Notes: generated by a model not told the origin, from the sequence alone. A stretch of 64,000 nucleotides of DNA from Symsagittifera roscoffensis (GCF_963678635.1 NC_087062.1:49484962-49548961); one strand, 5' to 3'; shown: positions 51,331 to 63,999, numbered from the stretch's first letter. Numbers and translations: made by a program.

Positions 51331-51945
51331 TTAAATGGCGAACAATGTTCAGCAGATAAACAGTTTTGGTCATTTGCTTTATAAGTCATTGTCATTAACA
51401 ATATCTTCACACCAAAGTAACCACAAAACAAACATTTCGTGTACGGCTAGAAGTTATAACCTTGAAAATACTTTGGTTGAAAATAATGATCACATTTTGC
51501 TAATTCACCTTCATCTTAAAAAATGGTGGCTAAAAACAACAAAACATGATTTTGATAATTTTATTTGAGAATTCTACATTGATTATAAAAAATTAAATTT
51601 TAATTTTCCATGCAATTAAATGTATGATTGAGTACAAAAGTGAATGCAATAAAAAGAGAAAAATAATCTATTTCGGCTTGGATTTTTCAATCATAATGTC
51701 TATCAGACATTTTTTAAAACCAAATCCTTGTATAATACTTTTTTCATCCAAAACTGAAATGAAATTTTCGATTAGAAAAGCTTCAAATTGGCAGATAGAC
51801 AAACAACAATGTTTTGATGTCCTCAGAGCAGTTTTTAAAATGTGCATAAAATTGTTGACTTGCTATTTTGTATACATTTGCTGCTGAGCAAATGTAAATC
51901 AAAAACGTAATGGCAATAAGTCAAACTATAAATGCAGTCATATAG
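51331..51945. other. non-coding
   Basis: AT-rich; short frames without motifs. Confidence 0.4.
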
Positions 51946-51949
51946 AGAG

Positions 51950-52110
51950 ACAGTACCCTAGCTTATACAAGGCGGGTTCGGCGGCGCAGTTTCGAATCCC
52001 ATCTAAGTCGTTATCTTCATCAAACACAAACTTGAGCTGAACTTGACAGAACATAAAATGTACGCTCCGGAACTGGTATCGAACCCCTCCCGTAAAAAAA
52101 AAACGTTTTT
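51950..52110. mobile_element. second SINE-like fragment
   Basis: The plus strand has GGCGGCGCAGTTTCGAATCCC, and the minus strand has a GGGGTTCGATACCAGTTCC. Both resemble RNA-polymerase III B boxes. Confidence 0.3.
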
Positions 52111-52316
52111 TTTTTCTGGGTATTTAAAATAGTTCATAGAGCGTCCTTTGTCGACCTTGATTGACAGGTTTTCGTCTAACAAAACTGTGAAATGGATCAC
52201 ACGCTTAATATCGGTTCTGTTTAAAGTCGTCTGGTTAACGAACAGGTTTATGTCTTTCCAACCGATTAAAGACCAGAGTTTCCGAAACTTACTGAAATTG
52301 TTTTGTGTCAATTTAT

Positions 52317-52375
52317 AGGTTTTTATACCCGAATTTAAAAAAATGGACGACATCTTTTTTAAAGCAGCACAAGTT
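52317..52375 (+). repeat. short dispersed repeat shared with 60180-60237
   Basis: TTTTATACCCGAATTTAAAA...GACGACATCTTTTTTAAAGCAGCACAA matches 60180-60237. It flanks the BEL/Pao relic on both sides and could be a remnant of its LTR promoter regions. Confidence 0.4.
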
Positions 52376-52739
52376 TGTCCGGTGAATTACGACGCCAACG
52401 GGGCGAAACCCTAAACCAAACCGGGAACTCCAAACATTTGACTCTCGACGGTAGTAACTCGGATCATATCCGGGACGAAACACACACAACTTGCTGCTGT
52501 AACTTATCCGCTCTCCATCCTCAGCCACTGAATATAGCGGCTGCACATAAGTTAGCTAACAGGGGGGAGCAGCTCTTGATGATATTCTGGGCAACAACCT
52601 GACACGGAAGCATCTATTGCAACATTAATTAAAAGCTGTTTGTTGAAAGGAAGTACGGCGAAAGAGTTGGCATACGGGAACGGAGGCCTATACAGAACGG
52701 GCGTTGAGAGTGTAGAATATACGGAGGCCAGATCAGAGG
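52376..52739. other. non-coding, higher GC
   Basis: Nothing recognised; short frames on both strands. Confidence 0.35.
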
Positions 52740-53345
52740 TCGAGGGTGCCGACTCAAACAGAGGCTGTTCCAGAGTGTGCACGCAGTGAGTGCAGGCTGT
52801 TCCAGAGTAAGCAGGCCGATCGAGAGTGTGCAGGCAGTGGACGCGGGCCGGCTGTTCCAAGGCGTGCAGGTTGCTCCAGAGTGTGCAAGGCAGTAGGTTC
52901 AGGCTCTTCCAGAATGGGCAGTCAGTGTGTGCAAGCTATTCCAGAGTGCGCACGTTGTTCCAGAGTGTGCAGGCAGTGGGTTCAGGATGTTCTAGAGTGT
53001 AGAATATTCCAGAAGGTGCAGGCAGTGTGTGCAGGCTGTTTCAGAGTGTGCAGGCCGTTCCAGAATTGTGCACGCGACTTGTTCATTCGCCTCTGGTTGT
53101 GCGGGCGGCTTGTGCAGGCGATCTGTTTAGGCAGCTCAATTTGTGCAGGTGACTTGTGCATGCAAATCCGACTGTGCATGCGACTCGTACAGGCGACTAC
53201 AGTTGTGCAAGCAACTTGTGCAGGCGACTTGTGCAGGCGGCTTTAGAGGCGACTCGTGCAAGCGACTACAGTTATGAGGCGACTAGAAAAAATGTGCAGG
53301 CGACTACACTTGTGCAGGCGAGTTGATCAGGCAACTTGTGCAAAA
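52740..53345. repeat. minisatellite of GTGCAGGC-type units
   Basis: The first half repeats TTCCAGAGTGTGCAGGCAGT with variants. The second half repeats GTGCAGGCGACT(ACA)TT variants. About 600 bp, GC-rich compared with its surroundings; the frames in it are by-products of the repeat. Confidence 0.75.
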
Positions 53346-54623
53346 ACTCACTTTTGATGCTACATTTCAAATTTTGTATGCTAAATTTCAATTCAATTTC
53401 TCCATTTCATCTCCTGTGCTACTTTTTGTATGCTAAGTTTTGATGAATGCTAATGGTAACAAGTTTTTCTAAAAATCCCTTGACTTAACAAAGCATTTTT
53501 CTGAAATATGTGGGCCAAGATTTTAAAACCTTGTATAAATGCAATGTATTTAATTTTGTGAATTTTCGCCAAAATTTTTGGAACCAGTTTGTCCGAACCT
53601 GGTAAACGTGCTGCTATCAAAAAAACGCAAAATAATCGAAAAAAGAATTGAAATTAGAATTTTTTTACAAAACGTAACACTCTCTAACGAAACGCTTGAA
53701 AAATTTTCTCTATTTAAAGTCAAATAACAAAAAGCCAGTCGTATAAGTTAAATTGAACTCTGGTGACTTCAGTTTGTTCTGGGTGGTTAAATAGACTTTG
53801 ACTTATTTTATGCGATGCCTTCTAAAATAATGGTTTTCATTGTCAGTGCAAGCAATTGCATCACGCGGTAGAAAAGCTGCTAGCTTTACTCCGTAATCCC
53901 TTTGTTGATACTTACTCATTCATAACCAGTCTAAGTTTTAGTCAGATCGCCGTTAATCCTCATAAATCTAAACAAAACTAATTTGATTCATTTTTTACTA
54001 TTACTCGAATATTGTAGTTTGGTAAGACATTATAATTAGTTCAGCTAGTAGTTTTTGCAGCAATAACTTCAACCGCTTGTCGGAAGATGAACTCGTAGCC
54101 ATCTTAAAACGCTATCGAGATAAAGCTTAGGGCAATCGTGTATTGTGAACGCACAGGATTGAGGAATTATTTGAGAATTTAAAAAGTACAGGTGTCCTAG
54201 CCATCAGCATAGTCGATCATTTGTTATCAAATTTTGAAGCTAAGGATAAACCGTTGCGAAAATAAAACTTGGCCTTACAACAGCCCAAAAAGTAGGGAGG
54301 AGAAAGTTCCTGATTATTCGCAGAAAAGGGTTTAAACATAGTAACTCTTATTACAAAGACTTGGAGGAAGAGTAGGCCATATATGAAGCAATGCGAGCAC
54401 TTTAAGCAACGCAATCTTTTAGTCAAACTGCAGGAGCATCTAACCGCGGTATTTAGGTCTTTAGCTTAGAAACTTTGTCTTGTAAGCGTTGTTTAGCTTG
54501 TTGCAGTTGTGTTACGGTGCCTTAACTTTGTTTCGTTTCTTTTATTTTGATTTATGGTTTGATTCGTCCCTCTCTTGAATTTTAAAAGCCCATTGCTACA
54601 GTTTGTCAGGTTGAACTTGAATA
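53346..54623. other. non-coding, possible leader/LTR of the BEL/Pao relic
   Basis: AT-rich, no clear gene. It could include the 5' LTR and leader of the following element, but no matching 3' LTR is recognisable. Confidence 0.35.
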
Positions 54624-56683
54624 ATGCATAGAAATTCAGAAGTTTTTTTTGAATCTCAGCGTAATTTGGAAATTGAGCTCCTCAGTGTTCTTAAATACAA
54701 TCAAGAAGCCATAAGAACAAAAAACGAAAGAGATGTTGAGGAAAACATCAAAAAATGCGAATGTTTCCTGGGAAAATGATTTTTTTAATTGATGCGGTAA
54801 ATCACATGGCCAAAATGACTTCTAATAGATATAAGATTTAATTCAGAAAACTAGGTACTATGAAGGATCTGAAGAGCCAGGAAGGTTCGTTTCATCGCGC
54901 TCGGGAGAAGGGGCTTCATTGAAAACTTTCAAAAATTCTCTTAAGTCTCATCGGTGTAGGATCTCAGGTCAAAGTAAAACAGTCTCAATGACTCCCAGTC
55001 AACGGAAAGAAGAGGTGTTCTTGGTTAAGTAACAATAAAGAGAGGTCGAGAGACGAAATGAAACATCCTTGTCCTACTAGAAATCAAGCAAAGAATTGAA
55101 GAAGTACAAATCCGCGAAGAGAATATTTAAAAGCACGTGGAAGCCAAAACAGCGGAATTCGAAGAAGAATCCAACTGTGTTGAGTTGTTTGCCAGCTCGG
55201 TAGGCTCTAACAGGGAAACGGCAGACAATTTTGTGTGGAAATTGTGCCGCAATTGAAATCAGTGATGACCGTATCCGAACCGACAGCTTACTCTTCTGGG
55301 TTGGATACTGTTCTGTGTTTTGCCCCGGTGGAAGTCGTTCCTGTCGGTAACGCCCTATTAGGTGATTTCTATTCAATGATGATGCATGGGGATGACGGGG
55401 TGAAGTCCCTCCAAATAATTCTGATACACTTACGCAGATTGTCGCCGGCACTTCTACTCAGCACAACATAGGCAAATGTATGTCGACAAATTAGGAAAAT
55501 GAAATGGGACCGCACCGGTTTTCAGTTGCAAATCAGTAGGTTAACGCTGAATCTGCCACGTCTGCAAAATTTGTTAATTTTGCGCCAACTTCGTTTTTAA
55601 ATTTACCTCCTCATACGGCAGTTGTTACGACAGTACCCCTGAAGGTCATTCCTCATACTTCAGTCAGTTCTTATACCCGAATCTCGCATCGTACTTCCCT
55701 GTTACTGCAACACCGACCCCATCAGTTTGTAATCAATTAATTCTGAAGGAATCATCACAGGTGTTTGAGGCGGTAACAACAGATGATCCTCCGCAAGCCG
55801 TGACCTTTCCGTGCAATAACGGCGGAGCAATTTACTGATTCACTCCGTGAGACGAGCAAGTACCCTTGCACTCACCGTTTGCGTCTGATAACGCTTGCAT
55901 AACCGTTCATCAACCATTTTTTTTGAATTCTGCGGCATCGTGCGTACAACAAACTGTCCCGGCTTAGGTCAATCCGCTATCACAACCGGTATCCGTTCGA
56001 GTCTTGGCATCGAACATGAAGGGGCTCCATTACCCGAATGGAATCTTTCCAAATTTGAAAGGATGGGCATGAAAGGCTGGTCAGTTTCGCAGCGCGGTTG
56101 ATTTGCGATCAACCCTCTTGGATGACCTCAAGTTGACGTACTTGAAAAAGTTGGTAATTGTGGAAAATAAATTGGCAAAAGCGGACTTATTAAAAATTTC
56201 GGGCAACCTCAAATCGCCATGAGCGCCCACCTCGCAAAACTTAACAGTGTTCCACAAAAGAAAATGAAAATTTTGGAAAGTATCATCAAGTGAGTTTGTG
56301 TTATCAGCAAGTATCGTTGTCATATGAGGACGATCTGAATGGAACTGTTTCTTGAACCAAGTCTTAGGTAAATTGCTTCCAAAATTGAAGGAGCCTTGGT
56401 CGTCGTACACGATTGATTTGATCTCAAAGCCGAACAAGGTCAATCATTTTTATTTCCCATAGTGCGCTTGTAAACATCCGTTATTGGGATGCAAAGATTT
56501 CAAGGACAATAAATCTACCGAAAAAGTGATGCTTTCAGCGGAGAAAAAACGATGCTTCTCTTGTTTTCAAGGGTACCACATGTTACATATTTGTCGATGC
56601 CCAACAAAAGAAATAGACTTGAGAGCGAAAGTACACAAAATGTCCATTTGCATGGTTCAGACAGCAATTTAGCTCCTCGAAAG
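54624..56683 (+). pseudogene. BEL/Pao Gag remnants
   Basis: Starts with MHRNSEVFFESQRNLEIELL and soon breaks. A Cys-rich piece at 56484-56672 (KKRCFSCFQGYHMLHICRCP) corresponds to the Gag zinc-finger block C-x2-C...H...C. The protease region between the two blocks is not recognisable. Confidence 0.55.
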
Positions 56684-57576
56684 GAAAGAAAAGTCTTCTA
56701 GCGGAGGAAAAATCAAGGTAGTCGTGTTCTGTATCAATGCAGGACGTTAAAGGTCTTCTTATTGATTTTAGTGTTTCATCTAACTCAAAAAATGATAATG
56801 CTCTCATTTGGTGTGGTTCCGAAGCAATGCAATAACTACTGGCTGTCCGGAAGTTCGGCCCGCCGTCTGAACTTGTCAGGGAAAAAATTGGTTTGACTTG
56901 ACAGTAAATAGGTTTGGTTCAACGTTTTTTATTTTGACTGACTTAGTCGAGGTCACCCTATCCGCTGATATAGAAACAATTTTCATACCTGTAATGTAAC
57001 CGCGTGCGCGAAAAATGAAAATATTTTGTGTTTTGTAAGGTTGTTGTTTCAACAAAAACATCACTACTTACAACCAATAAAACCACCTCGTATAGTAATT
57101 CGGAAATAGTTGTAATAGTGATGATTTTTAACACCACGTACGTCGGCTCAATTGTCTTCATGATAAGGATAGAAAAACTTATATGGCTGTTCGTCTGCGG
57201 GTAGGATGGGTGCTCAGTAGGCCCCTTTCCCCATCTGCCGGGTTGTCATCAACTTATTTCAAGTGCAGTGTCGAGTAAATTTTAAAGCGTGGTATGAACT
57301 AGTTAACTATGGTACAAACAAGCAAGTTGATGCTGGTTCTGCAGTTAATCAGCGAGCGCAAAACCCTTTTGAATCATCAATGCTGAATGGGCCTGGTTAG
57401 GAAGGTTATGGTCGATGATAGCGTGAATGTTATTTGCCTCACCATCCTGTCCTCAACTCAAGCTAGCCAGGTAAGAGTCCTCAAATTTTAAAAGCGCATC
57501 AAAATTTCACCGCCTATCTTAGAAAAAATTTCTGCCCGATTGGCCTGATTTACTGTATACTTTATTACACGTAATT

Positions 57577-57960
57577 TTGCGCTTCCGCCAACATCAGTTT
57601 GCCGTCTACGCGGACATCGAGGGTATGTTCCTTCAGGTTGGGGTCACCCTTGTGATCAACCCTTTTTTGCGCTTTTTGAGAAATTCTCGGAATTTCTTCA
57701 GTACACCAGGCATATTTTCAATGCCGGGGACTCCTCGACAGGCGCGATTTTCAGTTAAGCGAAACAGTTAAGGAAAACGTTGAAAAATTGATGAAGCATC
57801 TAAAGCATTGCTGAATAGGTTCTATATGGATGAATTCTTGGGTTCATTCGGAAATTGCGACGACACAACGAGAATGAACAAGGATCTGGTGAACCTCCCC
57901 AAATTGAAAGGATTATTTCTCACCAAGTTTGTTAAACTGTACCTGCCTGCAATTAACGAA
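57577..57960 (+). pseudogene. BEL/Pao reverse transcriptase remnant
   Basis: FRQHQFAVYADIEGMFLQVG includes the motif A Asp in the typical BEL/Pao context. After a stop, another frame gives LNRFYMDEFLGS, the position of the YVDD box with its second Asp replaced by Glu. Confidence 0.7.
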
Positions 57961-58217
57961 AATTGAAACCCGTCAACTGATGTAAATGCAAAATAAAATG
58001 ACATTGAGAGGGGTATTGACTTGAATTTTCATGTGTTAGGGCTAAAGGGGGAACATGGAAGTGACTTTCTTGTAATTAATCGTGGAATTAACTTGAGCTG
58101 CAAACACCCGCAGAGCAACAAGGTTTTCATCTACCTTCCACCCACTTATTTGGGTGCTCCTTAAACGATAAAGGTCAGCTGCTTCTTGAGGACGTTTGGC
58201 GCATAACTTGACAACAG

Positions 58218-58562
58218 TTGGATGATCCCTTACCAAAACCACTCCGGAAGCCATTCATTAAATGGTTTTTTTTAAGCCTGATTGTCTTAGCCGGAATAGA
58301 CAATTTCCGGTGCTTTTTCAGTAACCCATTTGATGAATTTGAGCTCCATGTGTTCGTGGAAAGCACACAGGATGTGTTTTGCGCGGTTGGTTTTCTTCTT
58401 GCCCGCGTTATTGAAACTCAAAATACTGAAGTTGCGTTTGTATTTGTTAAGGCAAAGGTAGCACCACTGATTGTTTTGTCCATTCCAAAGCTGGAAGTGC
58501 AGGTAGCCTTGCTGGCATCTCGATTGAATGAAGGTTACTACAAGCAAATTCATTCAAGGTAA
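58218..58562 (+). pseudogene. BEL/Pao RNase H-type domain
   Basis: FELHVFVESTQDVFCAVGFL corresponds to the ELHVFxDAS block with the Asp lost. KAKVAPLIVLSIPKLEVQVA matches the conserved KxxVAPL...IPRLELxA block of BEL/Pao pol. The domain is non-functional. Confidence 0.7.
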
Positions 58563-59329
58563 CCCGCACGTTTTTGTGGACCGATAGCACCACGGTGTTT
58601 CAATGACTTCATTTCGTCGTTATATTTCCGACTTGGGTCGCAAAACATGAAACAAACTTGTGAAACCAATGAACTCACTACTGCGAATCATTGTATCCGT
58701 GTAAATAGTGGACATAATCCCACAGACACTCAAACACGCTGAATATCTGCGGAATGCCTGAAGCAAGAATTTGGGTCAAGAGCCCAAGCTTTCTATCAGG
58801 CAAGGAGTGGCCTTTCAAACCGAATCTCGGTGTCGTTACTAATATACTCTCACAACTTCGATCAGGCAAACCCGTATAAAGGTCTAGTCGCATTGCAGAC
58901 GACTCATCGTTCGTCGAACTCGGTGGAGTTATTCGTTCCACAGGGTGGACTCCACGTTTAGCCGAAATAAGCTTCGAAACTAAGCATTCCATCATCTTGG
59001 TTTCTCGAAACTTGTTGGTGAAAATGTTTCTGAGGCATATGTACTTCTTAACTTGGACTTCTAGCAACACTTGGATTATTTGTGGTTTATAAAACATTGC
59101 GTTTGTGGCGTTGAGTCTCTGAGCGACCCACCGTGTACTTGAATGATGTTGATTCACACGCAGAAATCGCACGGCAAGCATCTTTCATCCCATGAGTTCA
59201 GACCTCACTATCGAACGACTTGGTTAACGCCATAATTTTGGCCATAAGTGGGCCAATCAACAAATGTGAGGTAGATAACTGTTATTCCATTTTACGTGAC
59301 TGTTCCTCGCAGTAGTTAGAATGGATAGG

Positions 59330-60045
59330 TTTTTCTAGTAACCTTTATGACTACAAATGCAGTAAACATCAAAATCTTTTCGTCTATAGACACCGGCTCT
59401 TGTGTCAGTGGGATTGAAAGGTATATCTCCAGCCGTAGTACACCAAGTGTTGTGTGGTCAGACAACGGTACCACTTCCGTTGTAGCGGCGAATGAACGTC
59501 TACTTTGCATACAAAGGTAGAACAGAAAGGCTACCTCAATGTTAGTGCATAAGGAGATGATACGAGAACACAACCTTCCTGGCGCGCCGCATCATGGTGT
59601 GTCGTGGAAAAGTTAGTGCGCCGTTGCAAACCTGTTTTCTACGCTATCATTGGTACTTGCAAGCTAACGGATGAGGTATTGTGTACGACGTCCCGTATAC
59701 TACGTTTTGTCTACCACGTCTACCGTTGTTCCCGATTCAACGCCCGTTGTTCCCGATTCAACTATATTGGAAGCGTTATTGCCTAACAACTTTCTTTTAG
59801 GCAAGCACGCGGTTAACTTTCCTTCGCTAACTTTTGATAAAAAGCGCTATGTAACCGCTATTTCCCGAAAGCGCTTCGTGAGAGCACAAGCTTACGCAAA
59901 AGTAAATTGGCTGCCTTGGCTGAAGGAGTATGCCCGTCCCTTCCTTGAACAAACGCTCGAAGTGGCGATTCGAACCGCGATTTTCGAACTGGTGATCTCG
60001 TCCGGATCGCCAATCCCAGCAACACTTCTGGGTATTACCGTTTAG
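59330..60045 (+). pseudogene. BEL/Pao integrase core and C-terminal domain
   Basis: RYISSRSTPSVVWSDNGTTS carries the second catalytic Asp. The C-terminal frame 59671-60045 ends with KRFVRAQAYAKVNWLPWLKE, the conserved RxQ...FWxRWxxEY-type block. The two lie in different frames. Confidence 0.7.
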
Positions 60046-60179
60046 TCGAGTAACTGCTTGGCACTATCGCAAAATTAACGTCGGTTGCTGCGCAACCGTT
60101 AAAATCCTTTCATGGCTTTTAGGCCGGTTCAAGGATAGAGTATCCGAAAATTGCTCAAAATTATTTTTTGTCATTGATA

Positions 60180-60237
60180 CTTTTATACCCGAAATAAGTC
60201 TTTGGACGTCATCTTTTTTGAGGCAGCACAACACTTT
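60180..60237 (+). repeat. short dispersed repeat, partner of 52317-52375
   Basis: TTTTATACCCGAAATAAG...GACGTCATCTTTTTTGAGGCAGCACAA lies just after the BEL/Pao integrase end, as a 3' LTR would. Confidence 0.4.
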
Positions 60238-60240
60238 TAG

Positions 60241-60795
60241 TAGAAAACTGCAGTTCTAGTAACTTTTTTGTGAGGAGGTCCACATGGGCAGTCAGCTGAA
60301 TCTTGGATCCGGATGCAAAGCAGTCAGAATTTGCTTAAAGTTTAATTTAATTTTCACAACACACTTCAGTTTTCAGAAGAAAATCAATGACAGCAACCTG
60401 AATGGCTTAAATTCCGAAGACCAATAAAAGATACTGATTGAAAAGGTCATGTCAGCCACTGACAAAAATTTAACGTTTTCTGGCTAAAAACCCACGTTCA
60501 TTTTTCTCTACTGAAATCACTGTAAAACTCAAAAACAGATTAAAATCTGATCAATTTACCCAATTGTTTCGAGTTGGTGACCAGGATTAGCTAGCTTGCG
60601 CGTTTGATCATAAAAATATCATGGCGAGTCCCTGATTGCATAATCCACAACTTGATGGGATATTTTTTTTTCTGTATATCGCCTAGTTTAATTTAAACAA
60701 GGTGTCACCTACTATACTAATTTAAACTGTTTAAATTAGTAAAACCGTCTAATACTAGATTACTTGACGACTTGTTTTGGAATATACCACTAGTC
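60241..60795. other. non-coding
   Basis: AT-rich; nothing recognised. Confidence 0.4.
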
Positions 60796-61137
60796 CAGGG
60801 GTGGATTTAGGGGGGGGGGGGGGCGGGTGGTATGCGGACGTTTTCCCCTCATGCATTTTGTGCATTGTAAGAGGATTCCGCGACAAGGACGCTCCCTTTG
60901 TTCTTCTTTTGTTCTTTAATTTCCTTTGATCCTTCGACAAAATTTTCACATGTTTAAAGACTTGTCTCTGGAATCAGGAACATACAGACACAAAATTGTG
61001 CTCCTACCCTGAGAACAGTTTGGCCTCGTAATGGCTCCCCCTCAAAGTTAGTATATGTTGGCGAAAAATGTTAAAATCCGTCACCAAAATAGATTTCTTA
61101 AAAAGTACCAAAGGGGACCCCCCTAAATCCGCCCCTG
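60796..61137. mobile_element. hAT-type MITE, third family member
   Basis: Begins CAGGGGTGGATTTAGGGGGG and ends CCCCCTAAATCCGCCCCTG. The interior shares AAAATAGATTTCTTAAAAAG and CAAAGGGGACCC with the copies at 19769 and 26925. No clear 8-bp duplication flanks it. Confidence 0.75.
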
Positions 61138-61298
61138 ATTCTACATGAAAGAAAACCAATTTTATCGTCTACTAAAAATACATAAAGACAATCTTAAAAT
61201 AGTTTTCGCTCAATACAAGTTTTTTGGCTTCGTAATTAACTAATTTTGAATAATTTCAACTGTTCTGCAGAGAATTTTTGAAGTTTTCAATTCCCAAG

Positions 61299-61724
61299 AT
61301 GGCGCAGAAATGTTTCGAAATCAATTTTACTGGAGAAAAACTTAGGTTTCACGGTTCATCCTTTTCAAAACGGCTGCTTCACATTAGCAATCATGAAGAT
61401 GAGTTGCTTTTGGGCCAGCCTGAAGTCGTATTCTTATTCCCCTATACTGAACTATCAAAAACATTTATTTTAGTCGAACTTTTCAATAACGCTATAATTC
61501 GTGGATTCTTCTTGTTTCAAGATATGCTGGAAACTGGAGGACATATCTGTAGTTTGAAGAGCATGATCAAAAAAATTATCTCAAAAAAAGGAAAAGATAT
61601 CAGTTTTTGGGTGCTCAGCAATATCTTATCACAAAAAATTAAGTTTTTGCATGCGTTTTCTTTAACATTTTGCGTTCTTCTGGAAAATGTATCACAAGTA
61701 TTACTTCAATTGACATTTTGTTAA
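61299..61724 (+). CDS. possible host exon, 142-aa ORF
   Basis: A TTCTGCAG acceptor-like site ends at 61270 and an ATG in good context (AAGATGG) follows at 61299. MAQKCFEINFTGEKLRFHGS, then a mixed hydrophobic/charged protein without recognisable motif (TELSKTFILVELFNNAIIRG). Another acceptor (GATTTTAG at 62086-62093) precedes a second protein-like frame ending at 62232. They may be two exons of one small gene, but the donor is unclear. Confidence 0.35.
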   Translation: MAQKCFEINFTGEKLRFHGSSFSKRLLHISNHEDELLLGQPEVVFLFPYTELSKTFILVELFNNAIIRGFFLFQDMLETGGHICSLKSMIKKIISKKGKDISFWVLSNILSQKIKFLHAFSLTFCVLLENVSQVLLQLTFC

Positions 61725-62093
61725 TAACAATAGACTGTTTTTTTGATGCCGAATTTAGAATACAAGATGATTTACACCAACAACGCAAAAACGGATAGAA
61801 TTTTTCAACTGTCCGATTGTTCAAGTTTATGATTACTTTTTGGTCCATGGAGCTTAAATCACGGGAAAGGAAGGGTGATTAATTCTCAAATGCCTTAATA
61901 CTCGTGTCGTTTTATGAAAGTATTTGAGTTTTGAAGCTTTCACTCCAGTTTTTCAAGTTAAAGAAACTATGTCTGAAAATAATTTTAGAGTAGCTTTTTG
62001 CGCTTAATAATTTAAGCCTGAATTGTTTTTTTGTTCCTTTTTTGTGACAATAACGTTTTGTTACCTCATGAAACTGTCGTTATTTGATTTTAG

Positions 62094-62232
62094 GGACATC
62101 GGCTTCTGTAAAAGAATTACAAACTTGTTAATCTTGCTTATAGGATATTCAAATTCTCAAGATAAGGAACTATTTCACAAATTAGAATCTGTTTTTACAA
62201 ATTTGCAAGAAAAAAATTGCACACTAATTTAA
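62094..62232 (+). CDS. possible downstream exon
   Basis: After TTGATTTTAG the frame reads DIGFCKRITNLLILLIGYSN and continues to a TAA at 62230-62232 (KLESVFTNLQEKNCTLI). No domain recognised. The link to the ORF at 61299 is speculative. Confidence 0.3.
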
Positions 62233-62327
62233 AAATAGCAAACTTATCGTTGCAGTAATATTTTTCATTTCCATAAGCTTTTTCTGTAGTTAATTTGACA
62301 ACTAGGTATTGCTGACGATCTATCATT

Positions 62328-62742
62328 GGTAGTAGATGTTGGACGTGATCAGGCGGAGGGTCCCTGCAGACCCACATGTTTTAAGAGAGGGAATTTGTTT
62401 CCTTTTGTATTAAGATAGTGAAGAGAATTGAAAAAGTTTTATGGTTTGTGTGATAGTAAGAGATTGGTAAGAAAAACGGTACTTTTTTTGGATTTTGTAT
62501 GGAAATGTCTGGTTTTTTCGCAAAAATCTCGGCGCGCCTTACCTAATTGGTAAATATTAACGGTTAATTACGTGTAGATTGTGGAATGAAGGTATTATGT
62601 TATGCTTTTTTAGTTCATGATAAGTCAATGGGAAACCTATTCCCCATCTTAATACATAGCTTGCAGACCGGATGCTCTATTCACTATCTTAAAACACAGG
62701 GCCTGCAGGGACCCCCCCTGATCACCTGCAAGATCTACTACT
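62328..62742. mobile_element. foldback element with long inverted repeats
   Basis: Left arm 62328-62385 (GGTAGTAGATGTTGG...GGTCCCTGCAGACCC...TTTTAAG) is complementary to the right arm 62687-62742 (CTTAAAACAC...CCTGCAGGGACC...GATCTACTAC). Weaker pairing continues inward (ATTAAGATAGTGAA). It encodes no transposase. Confidence 0.65.
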
Positions 62743-63833
62743 CTTATTCATGTTTTGGGTTTGCTAGCATTCTGTCTTTTTGTTGATTCTTTTTGTTCGA
62801 GACACCAGAAAAATCGCATGTAGTTAATAATGAATCATGTGTGGCCGTTTTTTGAAAACACTGATTATGATCAGAAAAACTTTTGATCCTGTTTATTTTC
62901 TGGATTTTTGTTGGTAATTGCACGATGTATTTTGAGAGTGTGCTCATTTATACATGACTATTTAGCTATAATTCAAACGTTTCTAGTTTTCATCATAATC
63001 AGGGTAATTTGAGTCATATAGTTTTAGATAAGACACTACTGATGAATTTCAATACCTTGAAAAATTAAAGTTTGATTTTCTTATTATCCGAACGGTAACA
63101 TTCAAATAGATGTTATTGTTTTTAAGTACTCATTTTAAGATCTAATTTCATGTTGAGAAAGTACATCAAATTGTAGAGCTTATTTGCCCGACGTTTGTTT
63201 CGATCGTGCTCGAAGTTTTTCGACTGTACGCGTGGTAATCCTGACGATTCTTGAGATATATTTTATTCGAGCTCGTCCTGGTTTCTTTTGACTAGGCTCG
63301 AGATATTGGCCGTCCCGGCTGCCCATTTTCGGTCCTGACCTTGTGTCCGATATCAAAAATTGAACTATTAAGTGAGGAAGTTGACCCATTTTCATCCCCT
63401 GATGAAGTTCAAGAGTTCAGTGGCCTTTTTGTCCGTATAAAGTGCCCAGGTTAACTTCTAATAAACGGGTGGTAATTTTTCATGCACTGTTCGTTTAGAA
63501 ATGAACAACTTTTTAAAATAAGTTTCGTTGTTTTTTGTAAGTAGGCTAGGGTGAGCCATATATTCTTACCAGTTTCCCGTGGACGATGGCAGCGTAGTGT
63601 TTTTCTGAAGGTATCACCGTATTCAATCAAAGGACAAGATTTTTCCCGAGCCAGCTCAGTTGAGTTCGTCGTTAGAGTAATACACCGTTGGGTATACGGG
63701 TGTCTTGCCGGATACTCACAGTTCCTGAACAAAAAAAGACAATGTAGTAATTAAATACGATTTTTATCATAGCTCTCTCGTGTGGATCAAAACTTCTTAT
63801 CAAATAATTTCCTTTTCTGAGTAACTTTTTGAT
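62743..63833. other. non-coding
   Basis: AT-rich. Minus-strand frames at 63180-63395 and 63451-63732 lack recognisable domains. Confidence 0.35.
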
Positions 63834-63968
63834 TACATACATACATACATACTTAGATATTAATGTATATCTATACATACATACATACATACATACATAC
63901 ATACATACATACATGCATACATACATACATACATACATACATACATACATACAAACATACATGCATAT

Positions 63969-63999
<31 letters not shown>

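Larger units (their letters stand above)
54624..60045 (+). mobile_element. decayed BEL/Pao retrotransposon
   Basis: In plus-strand order: a Gag start (MHRNSEVFFESQRNLEIELL at 54624), a zinc-finger remnant near 56540, RT block FAVYADIEGMFLQVGV near 57600, the YxDD position as FYMDEFLGS near 57823, the RNase H-like FELHVFVES and SIPKLEVQVALLASRL (58218-58562), integrase VVWSDNGT (59452) and the integrase C-terminal RAQAYAKVNWLPWLKEYA. This order and these motifs are diagnostic of BEL/Pao. Many stops and frame changes show it is ancient. Confidence 0.8.

Noticed and set aside
52746-53246. 166-aa plus-strand Cys/Arg-rich ORF
   Set aside because: It is the minisatellite read as codons; no start context or domain.
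52740-53345. CRISPR array
   Set aside because: Units are directly adjacent, variable and spacer-free in a eukaryotic context.
55077-55451. 124-aa minus-strand ORF
   Set aside because: Antisense to the decayed BEL/Pao gag region with no recognisable domain.
52317-60237. complete BEL/Pao element with defined LTRs at both ends
   Set aside because: The shared flanking sequence is only about 58 bp and the minisatellite lies in between; LTR limits cannot be supported.
63672-63986. 104-aa minus-strand ORF of repeating MYVC
   Set aside because: It is a by-product of the ACAT microsatellite.
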